The translations under genes and the position numbers were made by a program. The notes below the pieces were generated by a model. The model was not told where the DNA came from, searched no databases, and saw nothing but the letters and a program-made list of their open reading frames with translations. Shown piece after piece: positions 8,237 through 16,095 of a DNA stretch of 58,219 bases; the first letter of the stretch is position 1; each line of letters begins with the position of its first letter. This stretch comes from an uncultured Eubacteriales bacterium (GTDB lineage Bacteria > Bacillota > Clostridia > Oscillospirales > CAG-272). Location of the stretch: assembly GCA_910586545.1 (NCBI GenBank), contig CAJUIQ010000009.1:1-58219 (forward strand), read 5' to 3'.

Positions 8237-9835
8237 TTATTGATTTCTGTCTTGTGAAAAGGCAATATCGCTATCCGGCGTATATTCATAACAGGTAACT
8301 TCTACATCCATCATCTGTCCGCCGCGATAAATCGTAAAGGTAAGCACATCGCCCACTGCGTGGCCTTCAATCGCTTCTTCAACATCGCTTGCAGATGTGA
8401 TTTCCGCGCCATCTACGGATATAATCCGGTCACCGACCTGAAGCGCACTGTCATTGTATCCCTCTCCGACTCTCATAACGTATACACCGGTGGCCTGGGA
8501 GCGGAAATACCGATAGGCGGTATAAGAATCCTTAATATCCAACAGACTGACGCCTATAAATGTTTTTCCAGTTACATACCCGTTTGCCTGCAGTTCCCCG
8601 ATAACGTGCTCCGCATCGTTGATGGGGATGGCAAACCCAAGTCCTTCGATTTCCGTTCCGGTAGATTTTGCGTTGACAACGCCTACCAGTTCACCCTTCA
8701 TATTGAACAGACCGCCGCCGGAATTGCCTGGGTTGATGGCCGCGTCAATCTGAATCAGCGTCATCACCGTATTGTCCACCGTAATTTCCCGATCTGTAGC
8801 AGACACAATACCACTGGTTGCAGTACCACCCAGTTGTCCCAATGGGTTTCCTACCGCCATGACCTGGTCACCCACCTGCAAAGTGGAGCTATCCCCGAAA
8901 ACTGCGTGTTCCAACTCCTCGGCATCAATTTTCAGCAACGCAATATCGGAATCCTCATCCCGACCGATTAACTGTGCTTCATATTCTGTGCCATCAGTGA
9001 GACGCACCTTAATGGTATCCGCCACTTTGTTGTCCGATACAATTACATGATTGTTGGTTACAATATAACCGTTTTCGCTGACAACTACGCCGCTGCCGGC
9101 ACCACTGCTTACATATTGAAAATTTCCATATGAGCTGAGAAAGTCTGTTGTAATTTCTACAACACTGTTTTTGACTGTTTCATAAACTTGTGCCTGGGTC
9201 AGCGGATCTTCAATTTTATTTCCATTCGCATCGGCAATCACCGCCGTCTTGTATATCACAAGCGAGTCTTTGCCAGATGCGTTTCCCGTTGTAGACGACC
9301 CGTTCGCCAGCGCAATCCCAAAGTATGCGCCGCCAAGCCCCATTCCAAATGAAAACAGGAGGCACGCCGCCACAATTAGGGCAATGCCCGCTCTATTTTT
9401 GCTGTGTTCTTTTTTCTTTTTAGGTGGTCTCTCGCCAGGTCCCCCCGGCACGGGCGTATAAGGCGGACGATACCGGTATTCACCAGATTCGCTTTTCTGC
9501 ATCCATGCGGGATTCAACGTGCTGCCACTTTGTCCTGTTATATTTCCAAGCGGCGTATACTGCGCGTTGGACGGTCGATTCGCTTCTACACTGCGGGTAG
9601 TGTTCTGCGGCTCCTGCTGTATCGGCTGCGCATTAGACCAATGATTCCAAGGGGTGGAATCTGCTGATGGTTTTTGTGTATCCGGAGCCTCTTGCACAGG
9701 CGTCGGGTCTATCTCGCCGGTTTGTCCGGAGAAATCTGCCGCGGGAGCTTTTGTTCCCTCATTTAATGGCACATTACGTACCTCACCGTTTTCTTCAGCC
9801 GCAGACTCCATATTGTCGTTTCTGTATTCTTCCAT
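8237..9835 (-). CDS. HtrA/DegP-like serine protease with PDZ domain
   Basis: Membrane-anchored trypsin-like quality-control protease of the HtrA family, 532 residues from the ATG at 9835 (AAAGGT upstream). A frame running further upstream has no support. Order: a roughly 150-residue Pro/Gln-rich cytoplasmic region, one membrane helix (GIALIVAACLLFSFGMGLGG), the protease domain with catalytic His in VTNNHVI, Asp in DEDSDIALLKI and Ser in NPGNSGGGLFN, then one PDZ domain (GVYVMRVGEGYNDSALQVGD). The active site therefore faces outside and should degrade or refold damaged exported proteins. The VanY-type peptidase gene lies directly upstream on the same strand, giving a two-gene cell-envelope group. 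In B. subtilis such proteases answer to cell-wall stress; no operator is seen here. Confidence 0.93.
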   Translation of the reverse strand: MEEYRNDNMESAAEENGEVRNVPLNEGTKAPAADFSGQTGEIDPTPVQEAPDTQKPSADSTPWNHWSNAQPIQQEPQNTTRSVEANRPSNAQYTPLGNITGQSGSTLNPAWMQKSESGEYRYRPPYTPVPGGPGERPPKKKKEHSKNRAGIALIVAACLLFSFGMGLGGAYFGIALANGSSTTGNASGKDSLVIYKTAVIADANGNKIEDPLTQAQVYETVKNSVVEITTDFLSSYGNFQYVSSGAGSGVVVSENGYIVTNNHVIVSDNKVADTIKVRLTDGTEYEAQLIGRDEDSDIALLKIDAEELEHAVFGDSSTLQVGDQVMAVGNPLGQLGGTATSGIVSATDREITVDNTVMTLIQIDAAINPGNSGGGLFNMKGELVGVVNAKSTGTEIEGLGFAIPINDAEHVIGELQANGYVTGKTFIGVSLLDIKDSYTAYRYFRSQATGVYVMRVGEGYNDSALQVGDRIISVDGAEITSASDVEEAIEGHAVGDVLTFTIYRGGQMMDVEVTCYEYTPDSDIAFSQDRNQ

Positions 9836-9972
9836 AATTTTATAACCATACCTTTCGGCAAATATTTTTTTATGTTCTACCCTGATGCTGTTATTATATT
9901 TCCCAAATGTGATAGTTTTTTGAAGACAAAAGGAAAAATACTTGAAAACAAGCGGGAAACAATGTAAAAACA

Positions 9973-11115
9973 CTATGAAGCTTTTTTCTCCGCCGTTACG
10001 ATAAAACCGTCTACATTATTGCCGGATACCGTATACGTACAGTCAGCAGGAATCTTGCATTGGGTAGTTCCCTTTTCAGCCTCTACATAATAAATCAAAA
10101 TTCCCCTGTCAAAAGTCTCCTCTGATGTCAGTGGGACGCTGGTATTTGTATCCAGATTATATAGAAGCCGCGTGCCGTCGTATGTGTAGGACTTTAAAAA
10201 ATCAATATATTCCTCCAGGCAGAGATCCCGTTCCTCCATGATCTGCGCGTGAGGCGTACCCACATACCGATAATGCCAGGACTCATAATTGATACCGGTA
10301 ATATACACCTTCTCTTCCGGATAGCGAAGAACAAATCCATACTCTTCGCAGTTTTCCCGAAACCACGCGCATGGCTCGTAACTTTCCACATAATATGTTC
10401 CTTCTCCCGGAACATATACGTTCAAATCCATTGCAAGCCCCGTATGGTGTTCGCTGTAGCCAGGATTTGCCACATATGCCTTGGCATAATCTTCTCCATT
10501 AGTAGCTGCGTAATCGGCATACAGGTCTACCTGCTCTTGGTAGCTGCGATATCCGCTGTTCACCTGCATACTGGAAAAGCCGGTCGCCGCAAAATATGCC
10601 TCCGTTAATATGTTGAATTGTTCAATGGTGCTTTTGCGAAGCTTGGAGGTATTGTCCCGAACATAATATTTGTCATTTTTTAAGGAAGAAACCGATGTGA
10701 TTTCCGCTTCTGCATCTTTCGGGAAAGTATATGGATACGCATAATTTACCAAAATAAGCGTTCCTGTATGAACGGATTCCTCCGACAAAGTGATAATTTG
10801 TTCACGATTCTCCCCTAAGTCGGTGCCGACTCCCTCTACATCCTCAAGCGCCCCCACATTGGAAGAAGACGGCATATTCTCTTCCGGTTTGTTTCTTCCA
10901 CTGACAAGCAAATAAATACAAACGCCAAAGACTACGGCAAAAATCAACGTAATAAGTATTACACCCGGATTGGGCGGTCTGCGTCTCCGCCGGCGGTATC
11001 TGCTTACCGGACGCCGCCGTTGTCCATGTCCCGCTTCCTCTGGTGTATATGTTCGTTTAACTTCCTGCTGGGGATAAAATCCGCCTTCAGAATTTCCTTT
11101 CCAGTTATCGTTCAT
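9973..11115 (-). CDS. VanY-type D-alanyl-D-alanine carboxypeptidase (M15)
   Basis: Zinc peptidase of family M15B, likely trimming the terminal D-Ala of peptidoglycan stem peptides outside the membrane. The start chosen (MNDNWKGNSEGG at 11115) follows GGGGTAACG. An Arg-rich cytoplasmic stretch (RYRRRRRRPPNP) precedes a single membrane anchor (GVILITLIFAVVFGVCIYLL). The catalytic domain shows SGYRSYQEQVDLYADYA, the zinc motif GYSEHHTGLAMDLNV (His and Asp ligands) and the third ligand region ESWHYRYVG. It has an unusual C-terminal extension of about 70 residues after the catalytic domain. It lies between pnp and the HtrA-type gene on one strand. Vancomycin-resistance partners (VanH, VanA, VanX) are absent, so a housekeeping wall role is more likely than resistance. 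Confidence 0.9.
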   Translation of the reverse strand: MNDNWKGNSEGGFYPQQEVKRTYTPEEAGHGQRRRPVSRYRRRRRRPPNPGVILITLIFAVVFGVCIYLLVSGRNKPEENMPSSSNVGALEDVEGVGTDLGENREQIITLSEESVHTGTLILVNYAYPYTFPKDAEAEITSVSSLKNDKYYVRDNTSKLRKSTIEQFNILTEAYFAATGFSSMQVNSGYRSYQEQVDLYADYAATNGEDYAKAYVANPGYSEHHTGLAMDLNVYVPGEGTYYVESYEPCAWFRENCEEYGFVLRYPEEKVYITGINYESWHYRYVGTPHAQIMEERDLCLEEYIDFLKSYTYDGTRLLYNLDTNTSVPLTSEETFDRGILIYYVEAEKGTTQCKIPADCTYTVSGNNVDGFIVTAEKKAS

Positions 11116-11138
11116 AAACGTTACCCCAATATTACGTT

Positions 11139-11164
11139 GTCCCTCTGCCTTACGGCAGAGGGAC
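11139..11164 (-). terminator. Hairpin after pnp
   Basis: GTCCCTCTGCC and GGCAGAGGGAC form a perfect 11-bp stem with a 4-base loop between the pnp stop codon and the vanY-like start. There is no U tract, so it may protect the 3' end or only partly terminate. Confidence 0.55.
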
Positions 11165-11175
11165 ATATGACATAT

Positions 11176-13281
11176 TTATTCTTCTATTTCCAGGGCGTCT
11201 TTTCTGGACAGATTCAGTCTGCCACGCTCGTCTATGCCCAGGAATTTGACGCGCATCTTATCGCCTACATTGCAAATGTCTTCAACCTTTTCGGTGCGCT
11301 TATTATCCAGCTTGGAAATGTGTACAAGCCCCTCTTTGCCAGGTGCAAATTCTACAAAAGCACCGATCGGAATAATTCTGGTTACAACGCCTTCATAAAT
11401 CGCGCCGGCCTCCGGTTCAAATACGATGCCATCGATAATCTTTTTCGCTTCATCAATGCTGGACTGATCAATTGCCGAAATAAAGATGCTGCCATCGTCT
11501 TCAATATCAATCTTGGCTCCGGTATCCGCCACAATTTTTTGAATTACCTTGCCGCCTGTGCCAATTACTTCGCGGATTTTGTCTACATGGATCTTCATGG
11601 AAAGCATTTTAGGCGCAAACTCGGATACCTGTTTTCTCGGTTCGGGGATCGCCTTCAGCAGAATTTCATCAATGATATAATCCCGTCCTTTATGGGTCAC
11701 CTCAAACGCCTCGCGGATAATTTCCGGTGTAAGACCATCTACTTTAATATCCATTTGAATGGATGTGATACCCTTATGGGTGCCGGCTACCTTAAAGTCC
11801 ATATCGCCGTAAAAATCTTCCAGTCCCTGGATATCAATCATAGTCATAAAATCATCGCTGTCTTCCGCAGTGATCAGACCGCAGGAAATACCTGCAACCG
11901 GCGCGGTAATCGGCACGCCTGCATCCATCAGAGCCAGTGTGGAACCGCAAACAGATCCCTGAGAAGTGGATCCATTGGAAGACACCACCTCAGACACCAG
12001 ACGAATCGCATAGGGGAAGTCTTCCACAGAAGGAAGTACCGGCACGAGAGAACGTTCTGCCAACGCACCATGTCCAATTTCCCGACGTCCGGGGCTTCTC
12101 GCGGATTTTGCCTCTCCTACGGAATAGCCGGGGAAATTGTAATGATGCATATACCGTTTGCTGTCCTCTGCCCAAATACCGTCCAGTATCTGTGCATCGC
12201 TGATGGGGCCTAATGTAGCAAGGGTCATAACTTGGGTCTGTCCTCTAGTGAAGAGACCGGAGCCATGGACCCGATTAAAGAGGCCGACTTCCGCGCTCAG
12301 CGGACGGATTTCATCCATCCGTCTGCCGTCTACGCGTTTTTTATCAACCAGCAGCCAGCGGCGCACAATCTTCTTTTGAATTTTATAAATAAGCTCAGGA
12401 TATATCGTTGGCAGATCCGGATATTTTTCCAGGAACGCTTCCATAATCTTATCTTGAATGGGCTCCATGCGCTCGTCCCGGATATTCTTGTCATCTGTAT
12501 CCAGCGCCTGCATCACATCCTCTTCCACATAAGCAAAGATTTCGTCAAACATATCGTGATCCAGCTCGCCGGAAGGATAGGAGAACTTTTCCTTGCCCAC
12601 TTCGGAAACAATATTGCGAATAAATACCAACAACTGCTTAATTACCGCATGCGCCAGCATAATAGCGTTGAACATGTCGTCGTCGGACACTTCCTTTGCG
12701 CCGGCTTCAATCATAACCACCTTTTCCTGGGACGCAGATACCGTCAAATCCAGAATGCTGGTTTCGTCCTGCTTTTGGGTGGGATTGATCATCATCTTAC
12801 CGTCAGGCGTCATACCTACAAAAACAGCGCCGATAGGACCGTTCCAGGGAATATCGGAAATAGACAGCGCAATGGAAGCGCCGATCATAGCTGCAATTTC
12901 CGGTGCAGCGTCATGGTCTACGGAAAGAACCGTCAGCGTAACGTTTATATCGTTTCGCAGATCCTTTGGAAACAGCGGCCGAATAGAACGGTCAATTACA
13001 CGGGAAGTGAGAATTGCCTTTTCTCCAGGTCTGCCCTCCCGCTTCAAAAAACCGCCTGGGATTTTGCCCACAGAATACATTCTCTCCTCAAAGTCTACAG
13101 ACAATGGCAGAAAATCGATTCCTTCCCGGGGACGAGCAGATGCAGTAGCGCAGGCAAGTACCGCCGTATCACCATAACGGACTACACAGGAGCCGTTCGC
13201 CAAGCCTGCTATTTTTCCGGTTTCCACCACAAGGGGCCTGCCGGCCAGCTCAAATTCAAAGGTTTTGTACTTTTCAAACAT
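11176..13281 (-). CDS. pnp: Polyribonucleotide nucleotidyltransferase (PNPase)
   Basis: PNPase degrades RNA 3' to 5' by phosphorolysis, releasing nucleoside diphosphates, and works as a trimer in RNA turnover. The 701 residues give the full family layout: first RNase PH-like domain (FELAGRPLVVETGKIAGLAN), helical linker, second and catalytic RNase PH-like domain (HGSGLFTRGQTQVMTLATLG, RSPGRREIGHGALAERSL), a KH domain with the GxxG loop (REVIGTGGKVIQ) and a C-terminal S1 domain (GAIYEGVVTRIIPIGAFVEF). It starts at ATG 13281 behind GGAGGTATAAAA. It lies downstream of rpsO, as in many bacteria, and its 5' leader contains a long imperfect hairpin. Confidence 0.97.
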   Translation of the reverse strand: MFEKYKTFEFELAGRPLVVETGKIAGLANGSCVVRYGDTAVLACATASARPREGIDFLPLSVDFEERMYSVGKIPGGFLKREGRPGEKAILTSRVIDRSIRPLFPKDLRNDINVTLTVLSVDHDAAPEIAAMIGASIALSISDIPWNGPIGAVFVGMTPDGKMMINPTQKQDETSILDLTVSASQEKVVMIEAGAKEVSDDDMFNAIMLAHAVIKQLLVFIRNIVSEVGKEKFSYPSGELDHDMFDEIFAYVEEDVMQALDTDDKNIRDERMEPIQDKIMEAFLEKYPDLPTIYPELIYKIQKKIVRRWLLVDKKRVDGRRMDEIRPLSAEVGLFNRVHGSGLFTRGQTQVMTLATLGPISDAQILDGIWAEDSKRYMHHYNFPGYSVGEAKSARSPGRREIGHGALAERSLVPVLPSVEDFPYAIRLVSEVVSSNGSTSQGSVCGSTLALMDAGVPITAPVAGISCGLITAEDSDDFMTMIDIQGLEDFYGDMDFKVAGTHKGITSIQMDIKVDGLTPEIIREAFEVTHKGRDYIIDEILLKAIPEPRKQVSEFAPKMLSMKIHVDKIREVIGTGGKVIQKIVADTGAKIDIEDDGSIFISAIDQSSIDEAKKIIDGIVFEPEAGAIYEGVVTRIIPIGAFVEFAPGKEGLVHISKLDNKRTEKVEDICNVGDKMRVKFLGIDERGRLNLSRKDALEIEE

Positions 13282-13305
13282 TTTTATACCTCCATGTTTA
13301 TTGGC

Positions 13306-13379
13306 TTCTTCGGAGGTTTAGCACTTAAATATATGCCGCCATACGCGACGCATATTTAACTGCTAATCCGCTCGAAGAA
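13306..13379 (-). promoter_or_regulatory. Long hairpin in the pnp 5' leader
   Basis: Two arms of about 29 bases, 13306-13335 and 13351-13379, are nearly complementary around a 15-base loop, with few mismatches. The stem ends about a dozen bases before the pnp ribosome binding site. In E. coli the pnp leader forms a long double-stranded stem that RNase III cuts, after which PNPase removes the remaining strand and represses its own translation. The similar geometry suggests a comparable autoregulatory target here; that is inference. Confidence 0.7.
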
Positions 13380-13396
13380 ACGCTTATTATAATATA

Positions 13397-13423
13397 CCCC
13401 ACAAATGCTTTGCATCTGCGGGG
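13397..13423 (-). terminator. Weak hairpin after rpsO
   Basis: CCCCACAAATGC pairs with GCATCTGCGGGG with two mismatches. On the minus strand it is followed by TATATTATAA rather than a true U run. It may be a partial terminator allowing read-through from rpsO into pnp. Confidence 0.4.
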
Positions 13424-13433
13424 CTTTCGTGAA

Positions 13434-13455
13434 GGCTGCGGCAGACGCCGCAGCC
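13434..13455 (-). terminator. Strong hairpin just after the rpsO stop codon
   Basis: GGCTGCGGC, a 4-base loop and GCCGCAGCC form a very stable 9-bp stem about 35 bases after the rpsO stop. There is no U tract, so it may be an mRNA end-protecting stem or processing site between rpsO and pnp. Confidence 0.5.
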
Positions 13456-13491
13456 ATAACACAACACAAGGAAAGCTTGCAGCCGGGTTAA

Positions 13492-13758
13492 TTACTTTCT
13501 CAGGCCGAGCTTTTCTACGATTGCACGGTAGCGATTGATATCTTTTTTCTGCAGGTAACCCAACAGATTGCGGCGATGGCCAACCATCTTCAGCATACCT
13601 CTGCGAGAGTGGAAGTCCTTCTGATTTACTTTCAGGTGCTCAGTAAGGGTCTTGATTCTATGGGTCAGGATAGCAATCTGTACTTCCGGGGAACCGGTGT
13701 CTCCCTCATGCGTCTTGTACTCTTCAATAATTTTGTTCTTTTCTTCTTTTGTGATCAT
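13492..13758 (-). CDS. rpsO: 30S ribosomal protein S15
   Basis: Primary 16S rRNA-binding protein of the small-subunit platform. The start MITKEEKNKIIEEYK at 13758 follows GAGGTGAAGACA and yields 88 residues, the normal length. Conserved features include HEGDTGSPEVQIAILTHRI, HSRRGMLKMVGHRRNLLGYL and the C-terminal RYRAIVEKLGLRK. A frame continuing upstream to 13893 is non-coding leader. S15 often represses its own translation by binding its leader; about 110 bases of leader are present between the promoter and the start. Confidence 0.97.
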   Translation of the reverse strand: MITKEEKNKIIEEYKTHEGDTGSPEVQIAILTHRIKTLTEHLKVNQKDFHSRRGMLKMVGHRRNLLGYLQKKDINRYRAIVEKLGLRK

Positions 13759-13870
13759 TGTCTTCACCTCATAAAAATATTTGCAGTCGCATTCCTCAGG
13801 CGGCGGCAGGTGAAAAAACCTCTGGAAGGCTTTGCATCCGCTGTCCGGGAAACCGACATTGCTAATTGGT

Positions 13871-13899
13871 ATTATAGCACAAGTGCCCGCCAATGTAAA
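13871..13899 (-). promoter_or_regulatory. Promoter of rpsO
   Basis: On the minus strand TTTACA (13894-13899), 17 bases and TATAAT (13871-13876). It places the start of transcription about 105 bases before the rpsO start codon, and pnp has no equally clear promoter of its own. Confidence 0.7.
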
Positions 13900-13900
13900 G

Positions 13901-14293
13901 CTATTTTATAATTTTTTTCTGTTTTGCTTTTTTGTGGACAAACAGGTTCCGCCATAAGGCAATACCGCCGGCAATCACCAGCATGCCGCCAAACAACTTG
14001 CGCACCAACGCCGGATCTACCGCATTCGCAGCAGCGGCCCCGAAATACGCCGCCACCATGCCAAAAGCCGAGGTAAAGAAAAGAATGCCAAAGGGAATGC
14101 GCCGTTTTGTTATATGCACAAACAGAGCGGCGGCAGACGCAAAAATAAAGAAAAACAGGTTTAGTCCTTGGGCGCTGATTTGATCTACGTTCCGAAGCAG
14201 CGTAAGATAAATGACCAGCAGCCCTCCGCCGCCGATACCCATACCGGATAGAGCTCCAAGCAGTACGGCGGCGATAAAATCAATAATTACCAT
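13901..14293 (-). CDS. TauE/SafE-type membrane transporter, short form
   Basis: Small integral membrane protein of the TauE/SafE (sulfite exporter/DUF81) family, 130 residues. That is about half the usual 240-260 residues, so it corresponds to one of the two repeat units. The start MVIIDFIAAVLLGALSG at 14293 follows GGAGGAGTAC closely. The signature GALSGMGIGGGGLLVIYL is followed by further helices around LNLFFFIFASAAALFVH and FFTSAFGMVAAYFG. Half-size members often occur as adjacent pairs, but no partner is seen here. It lies 50 bases after the ABC exporter genes and may be co-transcribed. The substrate (sulfite, sulfonate or other anion) is unknown. Confidence 0.8.
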   Translation of the reverse strand: MVIIDFIAAVLLGALSGMGIGGGGLLVIYLTLLRNVDQISAQGLNLFFFIFASAAALFVHITKRRIPFGILFFTSAFGMVAAYFGAAAANAVDPALVRKLFGGMLVIAGGIALWRNLFVHKKAKQKKIIK

Positions 14294-14343
14294 GTACTCC
14301 TCCATGCAAGCATTACTTTCTTTATCTTGCATCAAAGAGCCTT

Positions 14344-16095
14344 TCAATATGCAGCGGATCCATGAGAAAACTGGCTGTTGTATAAATGATAATAAAAGCC
14401 TTCCTTCTCCAGCAAGGTTTTGTGACTTCCCTGCTCCACAATTTTTCCGTCCCGCATGACCAAGATCATATCCGAGTCCCGGATCGTAGACAGTCGGTGC
14501 GCCACGATAAAGGATGTTCTGCCCTGCATCATTTTTGCAAATGCATCTTGAATTTTCATTTCAGTCCGAGTATCAATAGAACTGGTGGCCTCATCCAGAA
14601 TTAGCATAGGCGGAAGACTGAGCATAATTCTGGAAATACATAAAAGCTGCCGCTGTCCTTGGGATAAGCTGCTCTCTTCTCCAAGTACCGTGTCATACCC
14701 TTGCGGCAAACGCCGGATAAAGCTATCCGCATGGCTAGCTTTAGCCGCCGTCACAATTTCTTCTTCTGTGGCGTCAGGACGTCCAAACGCAATATTTTCC
14801 CGCACCGTCCCGCTGCAAAGCCATGTGTCCTGCAGTACCATACCAAAATTTCCCCGCAGGCTATGCCGCGTAACGGTCCGAATATCGGCGCCGTCTACGC
14901 AGATACAGCCTCCGTCTACATCGTAAAAGCGCATGAGCAAATTAATCAAGGTTGTTTTTCCGCAGCCCGTTGGCCCCACTATAGCGATTCGTTGTCCAGC
15001 GCTTACCTGCAAATTGAGTTTTTCTATTAAAGCTTTGCTTTTATCGTATGAAAAACTTACCGAATCAAGCGTTACATCTCCCCGAACCTGCTGCAAGGCA
15101 TCTGTTCCGTCCGCAGGCTGCTCCTCTTCATCCAACAGTTCAAATACCCGTCCGGCGCAAGCCATAGCATTTTGCAGCTCCGTGACTACACCGGTAATTT
15201 CATTGAAAGGTTTGGCATACTGTACCGCATAGGAAAGAAGGCAGGACAACGCACCTATCGTCATCGCGCCGGATATAGCGGACAACGCTCCCAAAAATAC
15301 CGCCACAGCATATACGGTATTACTGATCAGTCGAGTAGTTGGATTTACCAGCGCCGAAAAAAACAGCGCGCGCACAGAAGATACCTGCAGTTCATCATTG
15401 ATTTGATCAAACCGTTTTTGATTCTCCTCTTCCCGATGGAAAGCATCCACAATTTTCTGATGCTCAATCATCTCTCCCACGAAACCGGTCTGCACGCCCC
15501 GCACTTCCGACTGAACGCGAAACATATGGTAGGTTCTTGTAGCAATAAACCGGGCCACCAGCAAAGACAGCGGCGTAAGCAAAATTACCGCAGCGGCAGT
15601 CTGCCAGTGAATGCTGATCATAAATCCTACCGTTCCCAAAATCGTAATCACACCGGTAAACAATTGCGTAAAGCCCATGAGAAGGCCGTCGCAGAACTGA
15701 TCCACATCCGTAATCACCCGACTTACTGTATCCCCTTGTGGATGCGCGTCCAAATAGGAAAACGGCAGCTTTTGAATTTTTGCAATTGCCGCATTTCGAA
15801 TATCCTGCGCCACACTGTACGTAATTCGGTTGTTGACTACATTCATCAGCCATTGCACCAACGCTGTCGCAGCCGCGACAATGCCCGCCCAAAGCAGAAT
15901 AGACATAAGGGTGTCAAATTGTACCGCGCCCGCTTCTGTGATGGTATCAATAGCATCTCCAAAAAGCACTGGCAAATACAGCGTCAGCGCCACACTGACA
16001 GCGGCCAGAAATACCGTTATGAAGAATAGCCATTTGTATTTCCCGATATACTGCAGCACTCTGGACAGAGTGCCTTTATTCTGTGTTTTTTTCAT
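14344..16095 (-). CDS. ABC exporter subunit with canonical catalytic Glu (heterodimer half)
   Basis: Half-transporter of the MdlB/multidrug exporter type, 583 residues: six membrane helices in the first 310 residues, then an ATPase domain. Walker A is GPTGCGKTT and Walker B LILDEATSSIDTRTE with the catalytic Glu. The signature is LSQGQRQ instead of LSGGQ. The partner encoded directly upstream has the opposite arrangement (canonical signature, Asp in place of Glu). This is the pattern of heterodimeric exporters such as TM287/288 and BmrCD, where only one of two ATP sites hydrolyses. It overlaps the partner by 4 bases (ATGA). Substrate unknown: drug, lipid or peptide. Confidence 0.92.
   Translation of the reverse strand: MKKTQNKGTLSRVLQYIGKYKWLFFITVFLAAVSVALTLYLPVLFGDAIDTITEAGAVQFDTLMSILLWAGIVAAATALVQWLMNVVNNRITYSVAQDIRNAAIAKIQKLPFSYLDAHPQGDTVSRVITDVDQFCDGLLMGFTQLFTGVITILGTVGFMISIHWQTAAAVILLTPLSLLVARFIATRTYHMFRVQSEVRGVQTGFVGEMIEHQKIVDAFHREEENQKRFDQINDELQVSSVRALFFSALVNPTTRLISNTVYAVAVFLGALSAISGAMTIGALSCLLSYAVQYAKPFNEITGVVTELQNAMACAGRVFELLDEEEQPADGTDALQQVRGDVTLDSVSFSYDKSKALIEKLNLQVSAGQRIAIVGPTGCGKTTLINLLMRFYDVDGGCICVDGADIRTVTRHSLRGNFGMVLQDTWLCSGTVRENIAFGRPDATEEEIVTAAKASHADSFIRRLPQGYDTVLGEESSLSQGQRQLLCISRIMLSLPPMLILDEATSSIDTRTEMKIQDAFAKMMQGRTSFIVAHRLSTIRDSDMILVMRDGKIVEQGSHKTLLEKEGFYYHLYNSQFSHGSAAY

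Noticed and set aside
9973..11115. Vancomycin-resistance VanY
   Set aside because: Only the M15 domain is shared. VanHAX and VanRS partners are absent, so a general peptidoglycan role is more likely.
11020..13359. Long plus-strand open frames opposite pnp
   Set aside because: Both (about 397 and 375 codons) run against conserved PNPase sequence and show no domain, start signal or coding pattern.
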